This document shows, piece after piece, positions 1-8,830 of a stretch of 64,000 nucleotides of DNA. Below the pieces are notes generated by a model, which worked only from the letters and a program-made list of their open reading frames with translations, was not told where the DNA came from and did no database searches. The position numbers and the translations under genes are program-made. The stretch comes from Brenneria izadpanahii. Its GTDB lineage: Bacteria > Pseudomonadota > Gammaproteobacteria > Enterobacterales > Enterobacteriaceae. The first letter of the stretch is position 1, and each line of letters opens with the position of its first letter. The DNA is taken from NCBI RefSeq assembly GCF_017569925.1, contig NZ_CP050854.1:3534001-3598000 (forward strand), read 5' to 3'.

Positions 1-518
1 CGCATCGCCATACGCAGCGTGGCGTCCAGATTGGACAGCGGTTCATCCAGCAACAGCAGCGACGGCTGCTTGACCAGCGCCCGCGCCAACGCCACCCGCT
101 GCTGCTGTCCGCCGGATAGCTGCGACGGTTTGCGATCCAGCAACTCATCCACCATGACCAGCTCCGCCGCCTCGCGGATGCGCCGCTCGCTCAGTTGCCG
201 ATCGACCGGCTTAAAACGCAGCGGGAAAGCGATGTTGTCATAGACATTCAGATGCGGGTACAGCGCGTAGGACTGAAAGACCACGCCGACATTGCGGTCG
301 CGGGCATCGACGCCGTTGACCGATTGACCGTCAAACAGGATGCGTCCCTGCGTCGGCGCATAAAGCCCGGCCAGCAGAAACAGCGTCGTGGATTTGCCGC
401 AGCCCGACGGACCGAGGATCGCCACAAATTCGCCATCGTCGATAGTCAGATCGACGGGATGCAGCACCTGTGTATCGCCCCAGGCTTTCGCCACCCCTTC
501 AAGAACAATTTCCGCCAT
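1..518 (-). CDS. Carbohydrate ABC transporter ATP-binding protein (MalK/UgpC type), C-terminus cut by window edge
   Basis: Cytoplasmic ATPase that powers the sugar importer encoded upstream in the same operon. The reverse strand from the ATG at 518 reads MAEIVLEGVAKAW, then Walker A GPSGCGKST, the Q-loop in VGVVFQSYALYPHLNVYD, signature [15 protein letters not shown] and Walker [13 protein letters not shown], after which the window ends. The C-terminal regulatory (MOI/TOBE) domain lies outside. The start sits 3 nt beyond the permease stop at 522, typical of an operon. Family assignment from the Walker A to Walker B order is secure. The transported sugar cannot be read from this protein. Confidence 0.93.
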   Translation of the reverse strand, partial: MAEIVLEGVAKAWGDTQVLHPVDLTIDDGEFVAILGPSGCGKSTTLFLLAGLYAPTQGRILFDGQSVNGVDARDRNVGVVFQSYALYPHLNVYDNIAFPLRFKPVDRQLSERRIREAAELVMVDELLDRKPSQLSGGQQQRVALARALVKQPSLLLLDEPLSNLDATLRMAM

Positions 519-521
519 GAT

Positions 522-1568
522 TCAACCCTTGATTCCACCGACGCTCATCTGCGTCAGATATTTTTGCGTAAACAGATACAGCACGATCACCGGCAGGATG
601 TAGATAATGCCGACGGCGGCGATCAGGCCGGAATCCGCCCCCATGCTGTCTTGCGATGTCCAGAACAGATACAGGCTCATGGTCATCCGGTTGCTGTCGA
701 TCAGCAGGGTGCGCACGAAGATGTACTCCTCCCACCCGCGCAGAAACGCGAAGGTGGCGATGGCAATCACGCCGCCGACCACCTGCGGCAGCACCACCAT
801 CCGAAAAGCCTGAAAACGGCTGGCGCCGTCGGTAATGGCGCTCATTTCGATGTTCCAGGAGACGCCGTCGAAGAAGCCCTTCATCACAAAGATGGCGAAC
901 GGCAGTTCCAGCGCGCACATCACCAGCATCACGCCGAACAGGCTGTTCAACATTCCCATCCAGTAAATCTGGATGAAAATAGCCACCGTCAGCGCCATCA
1001 CCGGAAAGGCGTGCAGCAGCAACAGCGTTTTCAACATGCCTTCACGCCGCCGGAATCCCAGGCGGGACAAGGCGTAAGCGGCGGGCACCGCCAGCAGCGT
1101 CACCAACAGCGTATGCCCGGCGGCGAACAGAAAGGAGTTGCCCAACGCGGCCCAGATCGACGGCAGCGTATTACTTTTCGCGCCCGCCGCCTGTATGTCC
1201 GGGTTCCATAAAAAACGGTAGTTGTGCAGCGTGAGCTGCGGCGCCACCAGTAGAACCAGCAGCAGCAGCGCCATCAGCCCGACCATCCAGCGCAGGCGCG
1301 CGATATGGGTTTCATTGCGCACCCGGCAGGCGATGACCATCAGCAGCGCAAACGCCAGCCCCGCGATGGCCAGCAACTGCCACAACACATGAAATTCGGC
1401 GCTGCCGTCGCGGTTGGTGAACGAGATCGCCAACAGCCACAGATAAGGCACAAACACCGGAATGGAAACCAGCGTCAGGAAGGCGATCACCCCGCTCATA
1501 AAACCCAGCCGGTTCCAGCGCGAACGCGCCGCCCGGCGCGCCCAGTCAATACGAACAACATCGGTCAT
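522..1568 (-). CDS. Carbohydrate ABC transporter permease, MalG type
   Basis: Inner-membrane permease, 348 aa, longer than the usual roughly 280 aa of MalG-type subunits. The extra length is an N-terminal portion with additional hydrophobic segments (about residues 25-50, 65-80 and 93-110) before the core domain. The cytoplasmic EAA loop that contacts the ATPase is visible near residue 240 (EMSAITDGASRFQAFRMVVL). The start overlaps the stop of the partner permease by 4 nt (ATGA), indicating translational coupling. It forms a heterodimer with the product at 1565-2482. Substrate unknown. Confidence 0.9.
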   Translation of the reverse strand: MTDVVRIDWARRAARSRWNRLGFMSGVIAFLTLVSIPVFVPYLWLLAISFTNRDGSAEFHVLWQLLAIAGLAFALLMVIACRVRNETHIARLRWMVGLMALLLLVLLVAPQLTLHNYRFLWNPDIQAAGAKSNTLPSIWAALGNSFLFAAGHTLLVTLLAVPAAYALSRLGFRRREGMLKTLLLLHAFPVMALTVAIFIQIYWMGMLNSLFGVMLVMCALELPFAIFVMKGFFDGVSWNIEMSAITDGASRFQAFRMVVLPQVVGGVIAIATFAFLRGWEEYIFVRTLLIDSNRMTMSLYLFWTSQDSMGADSGLIAAVGIIYILPVIVLYLFTQKYLTQMSVGGIKG

Positions 1569-2482
1569 CGCAGTACCTCAATACGCGGCGGAGCAAACTG
1601 ATCCCGCATGTTCATCATTCGCCATTGCAGCAGCGTCAGCAGCACGCCAAACAGCATCAGCCCCAGCGCCAGCATCGCGCCGTATCCATACGCCCCGGAC
1701 TCGAAGGCGCGGCGATAGATGTAAAGCGCATACGTCGTGGTGTCGTACACCGGCCCGCCGCCGGTCAGCAGCAGGATATATTCGTAGGTCACCATCAGCG
1801 ACAGCGCCTGATACATGGCGATAAAGCGCGCCGGACCGGCGATCGCCGGCAGCACCACATGGCGGATCACCGACCACTCCCCTGCGCCGTCCACGCGCGC
1901 GGCATGCCAGAGGTGCGCAGGAATGGCGCGAATAGTGGAAGTCAGGATCACCATGGCGAAAGACGCGCCCACCAGACCATTGGCGACCACAATCAGCAGC
2001 ATCGGATGATCATTACGGATATTCAGCGGCGGCAGCCCAAGCAGGTTGATCGTTATCTGGTTGAGCAAACCGTGCGGCGACGAATCCACCGCCCATATCC
2101 ACAGCAGCGCATACAGCACCGAGGGCGAAATGCGCGGCAGAAACCAGATGCCGCGAAACAGCGCGCCGAAGCGAGCAGGGATGGCGGTGGTGGCGATCGC
2201 CAGTACGATCCCCAACCCCAGATTGAACAGCAGCAGCGTGGCGCAGACATACGCCAGCGTGGTCAGCAGGATCGCGGGCATCCGCCTATCGGAGACCAAC
2301 AGCCGCGCCAGGTTATCGGCGCTGAAGCGGGCGATCTCTAGGTTGCTGCCCGTATCGCTGAAGGCGATGACCAGGTTAAGCAGGATCGGCGCGATAAAAA
2401 ACACCGCCAACACCGAAATGGCCGGCGCCATATAAAGCAAAGGCCGGGTTCTGGACGTACGCTGCGGAAGAATAACGGACAT
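1565..2482 (-). CDS. Carbohydrate ABC transporter permease, MalF type
   Basis: Inner-membrane permease of 305 aa with about six hydrophobic segments and an EAA loop (HLWHAARVDGAGEWSVIRHV). The open frame extends upstream to 2560, into the binding-protein gene. I place the start at the ATG at 2482 (MSVILPQRTSRT) because AAGG lies 7-10 nt before it and the protein then begins with a normal short cytoplasmic tail. It pairs with the MalG-type subunit downstream. The 49-nt gap after the binding-protein stop at 2532 is compatible with one transcript. Confidence 0.88.
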   Translation of the reverse strand: MSVILPQRTSRTRPLLYMAPAISVLAVFFIAPILLNLVIAFSDTGSNLEIARFSADNLARLLVSDRRMPAILLTTLAYVCATLLLFNLGLGIVLAIATTAIPARFGALFRGIWFLPRISPSVLYALLWIWAVDSSPHGLLNQITINLLGLPPLNIRNDHPMLLIVVANGLVGASFAMVILTSTIRAIPAHLWHAARVDGAGEWSVIRHVVLPAIAGPARFIAMYQALSLMVTYEYILLLTGGGPVYDTTTYALYIYRRAFESGAYGYGAMLALGLMLFGVLLTLLQWRMMNMRDQFAPPRIEVLR

Positions 2483-2531
2483 ATCTTGACCCTTACGGTA
2501 TGACCGGGAATCAGACCCTCCCGGCATGCTC

Positions 2532-3902
2532 TCAATGAAGGCTATCGACGATTTCCACATCCTTGCCCAACTGCATTTCCAGCTCGTCGGCGATGAACTC
2601 GACCGCCTGCGCCGGCGTCATCCGTTTGGTTTCCACCGCCTGCAACCCTTTGAACAACACCCGGTTGTAATCGCCGAACCGCACATGATTAGGCACAAAG
2701 GTCAGGTTCGTCATCATCTTGCCGGCCTCGGCCAACGCCCAGCTATCGGTATACTGCGGCATGGCGGTCTGCGCATGACTGATGGCGATATGATAGGAGG
2801 TCACGTCATGGCGGTTGTTGTAATAAGGCAGGCTGGCTATCGCCACCAGTTGGGCGGCCAGTTCCCGGTTTTTACTCTTGTTGCTGACGACATGGACGAT
2901 GGGATGGGAAAGGTTGGCCGGTTTGCCGCCTTTGACCGCCGCCGGAGCCGGGATCCAGCCGATTTTATGGGTATAACCCGCTTTATCGGCCGGCCAGGCG
3001 GGGCCGAAGTTGTCATTCACCTGCCAGGCCATCGCCCAGATCCCCTGATGGAAAATAAAGGCTTTTTCCTGTTTGAAATTGGCCTGAATGGCGTCCCAGC
3101 TCATTGAGGTATTATCGGTCGGCGTAACGCCCTCGCTGACGTTGCGGGCGTACCAGCTCAACGCGTTTTCGATCTCTTTTTTCGGGAACAGCAGTTTGCC
3201 GGTTTTTTCATCCATAAACTTCGCGCCGGACGACGAAAAAACCATCAGATAATCAATGCCGACGTTCGGCCGGTGCAGCATGCCAACCTGCGCGGCGCCG
3301 CCGTTCACCACCTCTTTGGACAGCGCGGTCAGGTCATCCAGGGTGAAATCGCCGCTTTCCACGCGCGCCGGCAAACTATCGATAAACGCCTCATCCTTGC
3401 CGATCTTGCGCAACATGTCCTTGTTGTAGAAGAACATGCGGATTTCCGCATCCTGCGGGATGCCGTAAATCTTGCCCTGATATTTGGCGGCGTCCCACAG
3501 CGTCGGCAAAATATCGCCGTACACCCACGGATTGGCCTTAATCTGATCGTCCATCTGCATGGCGTAGCCATTGCGGGCGAATTCGCCGATCCACTCGTGG
3601 GGCAGCAGCACGATATCCGGCCCTTGATTGACCGCGAAGGCTTTCATGGTGTCCAGCGCCAGATCGTCCCAGCCCTGCACCGCGCTGGCATGGGTATCAA
3701 TCACTATTTTCTTGTCCACGCCCGCCGCGGCGAACTGACGGTTCATCACCTCGGCCGCATCCTCGATGTTGGCGGTGCGCATCGGGGCGTTTCTGTCGTT
3801 CAGCGTCCAGAGTTTCAGAGCGATCGTTTCAGCCAGCGCGCTATGCGCCGCCATACTCAGCGCCACAGCCGCAGATAAAGACAACAATGTAAATTTACGC
3901 AT
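2532..3902 (-). CDS. Extracellular carbohydrate-binding protein of the ABC importer
   Basis: Periplasmic solute receptor, 456 aa, of the family-1 (MalE/UgpB-like) group. A Sec signal peptide is clear (MRKFTLLSLSAAVALSMAAHS, cleavage after ALA), then the mature protein starts ETIALKLWTLND. A second in-frame ATG two codons upstream (3908) is possible. First gene of the minus-strand operon binding protein-MalF-MalG-ATPase, and divergent from a ROK regulator at 4003 with a palindrome between them. The ROK partner argues for a sugar or aminosugar substrate, but no residue identifies which. Confidence 0.9.
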   Translation of the reverse strand: MRKFTLLSLSAAVALSMAAHSALAETIALKLWTLNDRNAPMRTANIEDAAEVMNRQFAAAGVDKKIVIDTHASAVQGWDDLALDTMKAFAVNQGPDIVLLPHEWIGEFARNGYAMQMDDQIKANPWVYGDILPTLWDAAKYQGKIYGIPQDAEIRMFFYNKDMLRKIGKDEAFIDSLPARVESGDFTLDDLTALSKEVVNGGAAQVGMLHRPNVGIDYLMVFSSSGAKFMDEKTGKLLFPKKEIENALSWYARNVSEGVTPTDNTSMSWDAIQANFKQEKAFIFHQGIWAMAWQVNDNFGPAWPADKAGYTHKIGWIPAPAAVKGGKPANLSHPIVHVVSNKSKNRELAAQLVAIASLPYYNNRHDVTSYHIAISHAQTAMPQYTDSWALAEAGKMMTNLTFVPNHVRFGDYNRVLFKGLQAVETKRMTPAQAVEFIADELEMQLGKDVEIVDSLH

Positions 3903-3933
3903 AGTCACTACCCTGCTATTTAAGTTGACGAAT

Positions 3934-3952
3934 TAATTAAGTAGCTTAATTA
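3934..3952. promoter_or_regulatory. Perfect palindrome in the divergent ROK / sugar-importer promoter region, probable operator
   Basis: TAATTAAG-TAG-CTTAATTA: 8-bp perfect arms around a 3-nt spacer, in the 100-bp region between the binding-protein start (3902) and the ROK start (4003). NagC/Mlc-type ROK repressors bind A/T-rich dyads, so this is the natural candidate operator for control of both directions. The palindrome is seen in the sequence; the binding is inferred. Confidence 0.55.
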
Positions 3953-4002
3953 TATTGCAGGCATATGACCGCCGGCGGGATATCAGGAGAAACCGAACCA
4001 TC

Positions 4003-5106
4003 ATGGATAAACGCGAACTCACCGCGACTCACCGTAAACTGGTGGCGCTATTACGCCGTTCCGGCTGCCTGTCCCGTCTCGCGCTCGCCGCCGCCAGCGG
4101 GCTGACCACCGCCGCCGTCAGCATGATGACGCGGGACATGCTCAACCTCGGCATTCTGGAAGAGAGCGACAGAGAACAGGGCCGGCGCGGCCCGCCCAAA
4201 ATCAATTTGCGGGTGGTGGCCCACACCGGTTATGTGTTGGGGGTATACGCGGAATACGATCTGATCTGTCTGCTGCTGATGGACTACGCCGGGCACTGCG
4301 TGGCGGAAAAAACGCTGCGGGGAGATTTCCGCTCCGTATTGACCGTGGCGGATACCCTCGCCGGGGCGGTCGCCGCGTTGATGGAGCAACAGCGTATCCC
4401 ACAGGACAAAATGTTAGCCGTCAATCTGGCGCTGCCCGCCCGCTTTGACGGCGGCGCGCTGCCGGTGTGGATTGCCCCCGGCCTGGTCGCCTGGCGGGGC
4501 GTGGATATCGCCAGCCAACTGAGCGAACGGCTGAACTGCCCGGTACTGGTGGAGAACGACGCCAACTGCGCCGCCATCGGCGAATTGAATTTTGGCGAGG
4601 CCGACCATCATGACAGTTTCTTTTACCTGTACATCGGTAAAGGCATCGGCGGCGCGCTGGTGCTAAACGGCGATCTCTATCACGGCCAGAATGGCAACGC
4701 CGGCGAAATCGGCGCGCTGCGCCCTCGTTCGCAGTCACGCCCTTCGTTTGATGATTTGCAGGATTGTCTGCGGGCGGCGGGAGTGGATATCCCCTCATCC
4801 CCGGACGATCCGCAGTGGGAAAGTCTGGCGAACTCACCGGCGGGCGGACGCTGGATCGAACGGGCGGCGGATGAGCTGTTCGACCTGATTTACACGGTAA
4901 CCGCCCTGCTCGACCCGCCCTGCGTCTACCTCGGCGGCACGCTGCCGCAGCCGTTTACGCGCCGGTTGAAAAGCGCGCTGGAAACGCCGCGCCCGCGGCC
5001 CAACGGCGAAGCGCCGTTGCCTTTGCCGCCGCTGAAAATCTCTTCCATCCCGGCGCAAAACAGCGCCGCGTTCGGCGCCGCGGCGCTGGCGCTCAGGCAA
5101 TGGTAG
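4003..5106 (+). CDS. ROK-family transcriptional regulator
   Basis: Likely repressor of the divergent sugar importer. Residues 1-60 form a winged helix-turn-helix (LALAAASGLTTAAVSMMTRDM), followed by the ROK sugar-kinase-like fold: VENDANCAAIGE near 185 and IGKGIGGALVLNGDLYHG near 210. The motif GNAGEIGALRP is present, but the zinc ligands of the usual ROK signature (CxCGxxGCxE) are not: the stretch after GEIG reads RPRSQSRPSFDD. The frame is open from 3955; the ATG at 4003 is chosen because AGGAGA lies 13 nt upstream and MDKRELT fits the family N-terminus. 367 aa. Confidence 0.88.
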   Translation: MDKRELTATHRKLVALLRRSGCLSRLALAAASGLTTAAVSMMTRDMLNLGILEESDREQGRRGPPKINLRVVAHTGYVLGVYAEYDLICLLLMDYAGHCVAEKTLRGDFRSVLTVADTLAGAVAALMEQQRIPQDKMLAVNLALPARFDGGALPVWIAPGLVAWRGVDIASQLSERLNCPVLVENDANCAAIGELNFGEADHHDSFFYLYIGKGIGGALVLNGDLYHGQNGNAGEIGALRPRSQSRPSFDDLQDCLRAAGVDIPSSPDDPQWESLANSPAGGRWIERAADELFDLIYTVTALLDPPCVYLGGTLPQPFTRRLKSALETPRPRPNGEAPLPLPPLKISSIPAQNSAAFGAAALALRQW

Positions 5107-5171
5107 ACGCGGCGGGCAAATCCGCATAACGCCCCTGCCAATGGGGCGGTTGAAGTCTGAAAGCGCTATGC

Positions 5172-5201
5172 ATTATGCTATTGTTAGCTTGCTAGCATAA
5201 T
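5172..5201. promoter_or_regulatory. Inverted repeat upstream of the GntR gene, possible operator
   Basis: ATTATGCTA and TAGCATAAT, perfect 9-bp arms 12 nt apart, with a nested GCTA-ttgt-TAGC, about 50 bp before the GntR start. It is the only strong dyad between the ROK gene and the GntR gene. Autoregulation by the GntR protein is an inference. Confidence 0.4.
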
Positions 5202-5248
5202 TTCCTGTTTCGTTGCGTTGCGCCGTCATTCATCTAAAGAAGGTTCCC

Positions 5249-5926
5249 ATGCTCAAAGGAATGTCCATTTCACGAAAAACGCTCCATAGCGAGATTGCGG
5301 ATCTGATTCGTGAAATGATTGTCAGCGGCGAACTGGAACCGGGCAGCAGGATCCCCGAAAAAGCGCTGTGCGAACAGTTTGAGATATCGCGCACCCCGCT
5401 GCGCGAGGCGCTTAAGGTGCTGGCCACCGAAGGGATGATCGTTCTGCTGCCCCAGCGCGGCGCCCGCGTCGCCACGCTGACGGACGACGAACTGTTTGAA
5501 ATTTTCCCCATTATCGCCAGTCTGGAAGGACTGGCCGGCGAAATAGCCTGCCAGCATATCACCAGCGACGAGCTAACCCATATTGAGCAACTGCATAACG
5601 CCATGCTACAGGCTTACCAGCAGCTCGACAGACTGGAGTATTCCAGACTGAACCGGGAAATTCATTTAGCCATATTCGCCGCGGCACGCAACCAATCGCT
5701 GATTGCGCTGTACCACAATCTTGAGCTGCGCATCAGAAATATCCGCCATACCATCCGGCAGCGCCCCAGCGACTGGCAGTTGGCGGTGCAGGAGCATGAA
5801 GAGATCCTACAGTGCCTGCGGGACAAAAATGCGCAGCAGCTGGCCGCCACGCTGCGCAGGCATGTCATGAGCACCGCAAACGCCGTGCGTAACGCCGTCA
5901 ACGCGTCCACCAGCAGCCATCACTGA
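5249..5926 (+). CDS. GntR-family regulator, FadR subfamily with FCD ligand domain
   Basis: 225 aa. Residues about 10-75 are the GntR winged helix (signature CEQFEISRTPLREALKVLA, then EGMIVLLPQRGARVA). Residues about 85-215 form the all-helical FCD domain, with candidate metal/ligand residues in LNREIHLAIFAAARN and QEHEEILQCL. The frame is open from 5213; the ATG at 5249 follows AAGAAGG at a good distance. It precedes the amino-acid importer on the same strand, so control of that importer and the PLP enzyme beyond it is likely. FCD regulators usually sense small carboxylic acids. Confidence 0.88.
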   Translation: MLKGMSISRKTLHSEIADLIREMIVSGELEPGSRIPEKALCEQFEISRTPLREALKVLATEGMIVLLPQRGARVATLTDDELFEIFPIIASLEGLAGEIACQHITSDELTHIEQLHNAMLQAYQQLDRLEYSRLNREIHLAIFAAARNQSLIALYHNLELRIRNIRHTIRQRPSDWQLAVQEHEEILQCLRDKNAQQLAATLRRHVMSTANAVRNAVNASTSSHH

Positions 5927-6023
5927 TGGTCATAACTTTTATCTATATTTCCCGCCATTAGCCATATCGCGGCATTTCAGAATAACCATATGAATTTAAA
6001 ATAAAAATACTCTCGTATGCCAG

Positions 6024-6052
6024 CCGAGAGCGCGGGTCTTTTTGCGTCTCGG
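6024..6052 (+). terminator. Hairpin between the GntR gene and the amino-acid importer
   Basis: CCGAGAGCGC pairs with GCGTCTCGG (one bulged G) around a loop containing TCTTTTT, about 100 nt after the GntR stop. There is no T tract directly after the stem, so terminator function is uncertain. The rest of 5927-6226 is A/T-rich, with no gene seen, and must hold the promoter of the importer. Confidence 0.35.
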
Positions 6053-6226
6053 TAAAATGAATTAATTATACATTATTATTTTTTATTGACCGCTGCTGCA
6101 AAATTGAACGATTATCGGCCAATCGAACTCCTGCTGCGCTGCGTTTTCCGCACTGACATTCGCGGCGCAACGCGGACCGGCCATCAGTATGAAAGCGTAA
6201 TTCATTCTATTTCCCGTGGAGCAACC

Positions 6227-7135
6227 ATGAAACGACAGATATTGGCTACATCCCTGTGCACGCTTATTCTGGCTACCGCATCGGCTGGCGCCGAGGAGTT
6301 GGAGGGAACATTAAAGAAAATCGCCGACAGCGGCCAGATCACCGTGGGCCACCGCGACGGCGCGGTCCCCTTCTCCTACTACGACGATAATCAGCAGCCG
6401 ATCGGCTACGCGATGGATATCTGCGCCGCGGTGGTCGACGCGGTAAAAACCAAGCTGAACAAGCCCGAGCTGGCGGTCAGCACTATGCCGGTCACCGGCA
6501 CGACGCGCATTCCGCTGCTGACCAACGGCACCATTGATATGGAGTGCGGCACCACCACCAACAACGCCGAACGCCAGAAGCAGGTTACCTTTTCCACCAC
6601 CTATTTCGTCGCAGCCGTGAGAATTCTTTCCAAAAAATCCGCGCCGGCGGCATCCATGGCGGATTTAAAGGGAAAAACCGTGGTTACGCTGGCAGGCACC
6701 ACCAGCGTCAGGATTATCAATGACGCCAACAACGCCGGGAAATTGGGCATGACCATTCTTTCCGCCAAAGATCTGGCCGAAGGCATGCTGACGCTGGAAA
6801 CCGGCCGGGCCGCCGCCTTTATTTTCGATGACGTTTCCTTAGCCGGCGCCAGAGCGACGTCCAAGAATCCCGACGATTACCAGATTTCAGACGAACCGCT
6901 GTCGGTAGAGCCGTATGGCGTCATGCTGCGCCGTAACGACGAGCAGTTTAAGACGCTGGTCAATACCACTATTGAAGGGTTGTACAGCAGCGGCGCCATT
7001 ACCGCGCTTTACGATAAATGGTTCACGCAGCCGATCCCGCCGAAAAACATCAATATGAATTTCCCGATGTCGGCGCAGTTGCAGAAAACGATCGCCCATC
7101 CGACCGACGATCCGAATCCTGAGCTTTACCGCTAA
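6227..7135 (+). CDS. Glutamate/aspartate-type amino-acid ABC transporter substrate-binding protein (GltI-like)
   Basis: Periplasmic receptor, 302 aa. Signal peptide MKRQILATSLCTLILATAS with cleavage near ASAGA. The mature part carries the GltI hallmarks: ITVGHRDGAVPFSYYDD, RIPLLTNGTIDMECGTTTNN, and PIPPKNINMNFPMS near the C-terminus. The open frame extends back to 6086, but the ATG at 6227 has the signal peptide and a GTGGAG element just upstream. Two permeases follow on the same strand, but no ATP-binding gene. Ligand probably an acidic or polar amino acid; the exact ligand is unknown. Confidence 0.85.
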   Translation: MKRQILATSLCTLILATASAGAEELEGTLKKIADSGQITVGHRDGAVPFSYYDDNQQPIGYAMDICAAVVDAVKTKLNKPELAVSTMPVTGTTRIPLLTNGTIDMECGTTTNNAERQKQVTFSTTYFVAAVRILSKKSAPAASMADLKGKTVVTLAGTTSVRIINDANNAGKLGMTILSAKDLAEGMLTLETGRAAAFIFDDVSLAGARATSKNPDDYQISDEPLSVEPYGVMLRRNDEQFKTLVNTTIEGLYSSGAITALYDKWFTQPIPPKNINMNFPMSAQLQKTIAHPTDDPNPELYR

Positions 7136-7258
7136 GAAACAGATCCATATTGCTTTGCTATCGACGCATGCGATTTAGCGCCATATCCAGGGAATCACGT
7201 CGGCGGCGCGTAGGCCGACAAACGCTGTAAATAATAAGAACGGCTAGTTTGAGAAACG

Positions 7259-8005
7259 ATGAACTATAATTGGAACTGGAACATATTTTTCGATATGTCG
7301 CTTGATGGGACCAACACTTACTGGCAAACGTTGGTGATGGGTCTCGGCTGGACGGCCGTTACGGCCGTCTGCGCCTTTAGCATCGCGCTATTGCTGGGTT
7401 CTTTGGCCGGCATCGCCCGCAATACGCCGTTTGCCGTTCTGAACCGCTGCGGCGGCGCCTTCGTCGAACTGTTCCGCAATATTCCGTTGTTAATGCAAAT
7501 GTTTCTCTGGTACTTCGTCTTACCGGAAGCGCTGCCGGAATCGGCGGGCGTCTGGTTGAAACAGTTGCCTAACGCGCAATTTTATACCGCGACGCTCTGT
7601 CTGGGCTGCTATCACGGCGCGCGCATGGCGGAAGTGGTGCGCGCCGGGCTGGAAAGCCTGTCCAAAGGACAGCGCATGGCCGGACAAGCCTTGGGGCTGA
7701 CGCTGCCGCAGACTTACCGTTTCGTGCTGCTGCCGGTGGCGTTTCGCATCGTAACGCCGGCTATCACCTCGGAATTTCTCAGCTGTACCAAAAACACCTC
7801 GGTGGCGCTGGCTATCGGGCTGGTGGAACTCACCGGCAGCGCCCGCGCCATGCAGGAAAACAGTTTTCAGGTGTTTGAGGCCTTTACCGCCGCCACCGTG
7901 CTTTACCTGCTGCTTAATCTGATTATCGTCTTTGTTATGCGCAACATGGAAAAACGAGCGGCGCTGCCGGGTTTCGGCATGGATCAGAACCGGAAGAAGG
8001 GGTGA
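7259..8005 (+). CDS. Amino-acid ABC transporter permease (GltJ-like)
   Basis: Inner-membrane subunit of 248 aa. It begins MNYNWNWNIFFD as GltJ proteins do, then has transmembrane segments near 25-50, 60-85, 95-115, 165-190 and 205-235. The EAA-type loop is GLESLSKGQRMAGQALGL. It lies 123 nt after the binding protein and 4 nt before the second permease, so the two permeases are translated together and should form a heterodimer. Well supported as a polar amino-acid (HisMQ-type) permease. Confidence 0.88.
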   Translation: MNYNWNWNIFFDMSLDGTNTYWQTLVMGLGWTAVTAVCAFSIALLLGSLAGIARNTPFAVLNRCGGAFVELFRNIPLLMQMFLWYFVLPEALPESAGVWLKQLPNAQFYTATLCLGCYHGARMAEVVRAGLESLSKGQRMAGQALGLTLPQTYRFVLLPVAFRIVTPAITSEFLSCTKNTSVALAIGLVELTGSARAMQENSFQVFEAFTAATVLYLLLNLIIVFVMRNMEKRAALPGFGMDQNRKKG

Positions 8006-8009
8006 AATC

Positions 8010-8702
8010 ATGCTGACGGGATTTGATTTTCAGACCATCGTCAACGCCTTGCCCTACCTGTTTCTGACCGGGATGAGCTTTACGCTGAAGTTAACCTTCT
8101 TCGCCACGGCGCTGGGCATTATTTTCGGCACGCTGCTGGCGATAATGCGCCTGTCCCGATTCAAGGCGCTGGCCATGCTGGCCGCGGGTTACGTCAACCT
8201 ATTGCGCTCGCTGCCGCTGGTTCTGGTGATCTTCTGGTTCTATTTTCTGGTGCCCTATATTCTGCAATGGATCACCGGCGCGTCTTTTCCGGTCAGGGTC
8301 GAGCCCTTCTGGTCATCGGTCATCACCTTTACGCTGTTCGAAGCCTGCTATTTTTGCGAAATCGTCCGTTCCGGCATTCAGTCGCTGCCCGCCGGCCAGT
8401 CTCAGGCGTCTCTGGCGCTGGGATTGACCGGAAGGCAAACCATGCTGTATGTCATTCTGCCGCAGGCCATGCGCAACATGCTGCCGCTGTTCCTGACCCA
8501 GACCATTATCCTGTTTCAGGACACCTCGCTGGTCTATGTCCTGTCGATTACCGATTTTCTCGGCGCGGCGGCCAAGGTCGCGCAACGCGACGGACGCTTG
8601 CTGGAAATGTATCTGTTCGCCGCCGCCGTCTATTTCATCATCTCTTATCTGGCATCCAATGCCGTGCGGCTGCTACAGAAGCGCACCGCCATTATCCGTT
8701 GA
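8010..8702 (+). CDS. Amino-acid ABC transporter permease (GltK-like)
   Basis: Inner-membrane subunit of 230 aa. The frame is open from 7932 inside the previous gene; the ATG at 8010 is chosen because GAAGAAGGGGTG precedes it and the protein then starts MLTGFDFQTIVNALPYL like GltK. The EAA loop reads GIQSLPAGQSQASLALGL. It is the last transporter gene: in E. coli an ATPase gene (gltL) comes next, but here the transcript runs into an intergenic repeat and then a PLP enzyme gene. The ATPase must come from elsewhere in the genome. Confidence 0.87.
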   Translation: MLTGFDFQTIVNALPYLFLTGMSFTLKLTFFATALGIIFGTLLAIMRLSRFKALAMLAAGYVNLLRSLPLVLVIFWFYFLVPYILQWITGASFPVRVEPFWSSVITFTLFEACYFCEIVRSGIQSLPAGQSQASLALGLTGRQTMLYVILPQAMRNMLPLFLTQTIILFQDTSLVYVLSITDFLGAAAKVAQRDGRLLEMYLFAAAVYFIISYLASNAVRLLQKRTAIIR

Positions 8703-8830
8703 GCCATGATGAAATCCGGGGAGCAGCGCATCCGATGCCGTACCGCATGAGATTTCCGGCGGCGATCTCCCTCTGCGGCCGGCAAAACGCAGAGTATCGG
8801 AGCGCCGACAAAATGCGAAACATTGCCACT

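Noticed and set aside
195-1211. 338-codon open frame on the plus strand
   Set aside because: It is antisense to the sugar-importer ATPase and permease, has Gln/His/Arg-rich composition without domains, and mirrors the high-GC coding strand.
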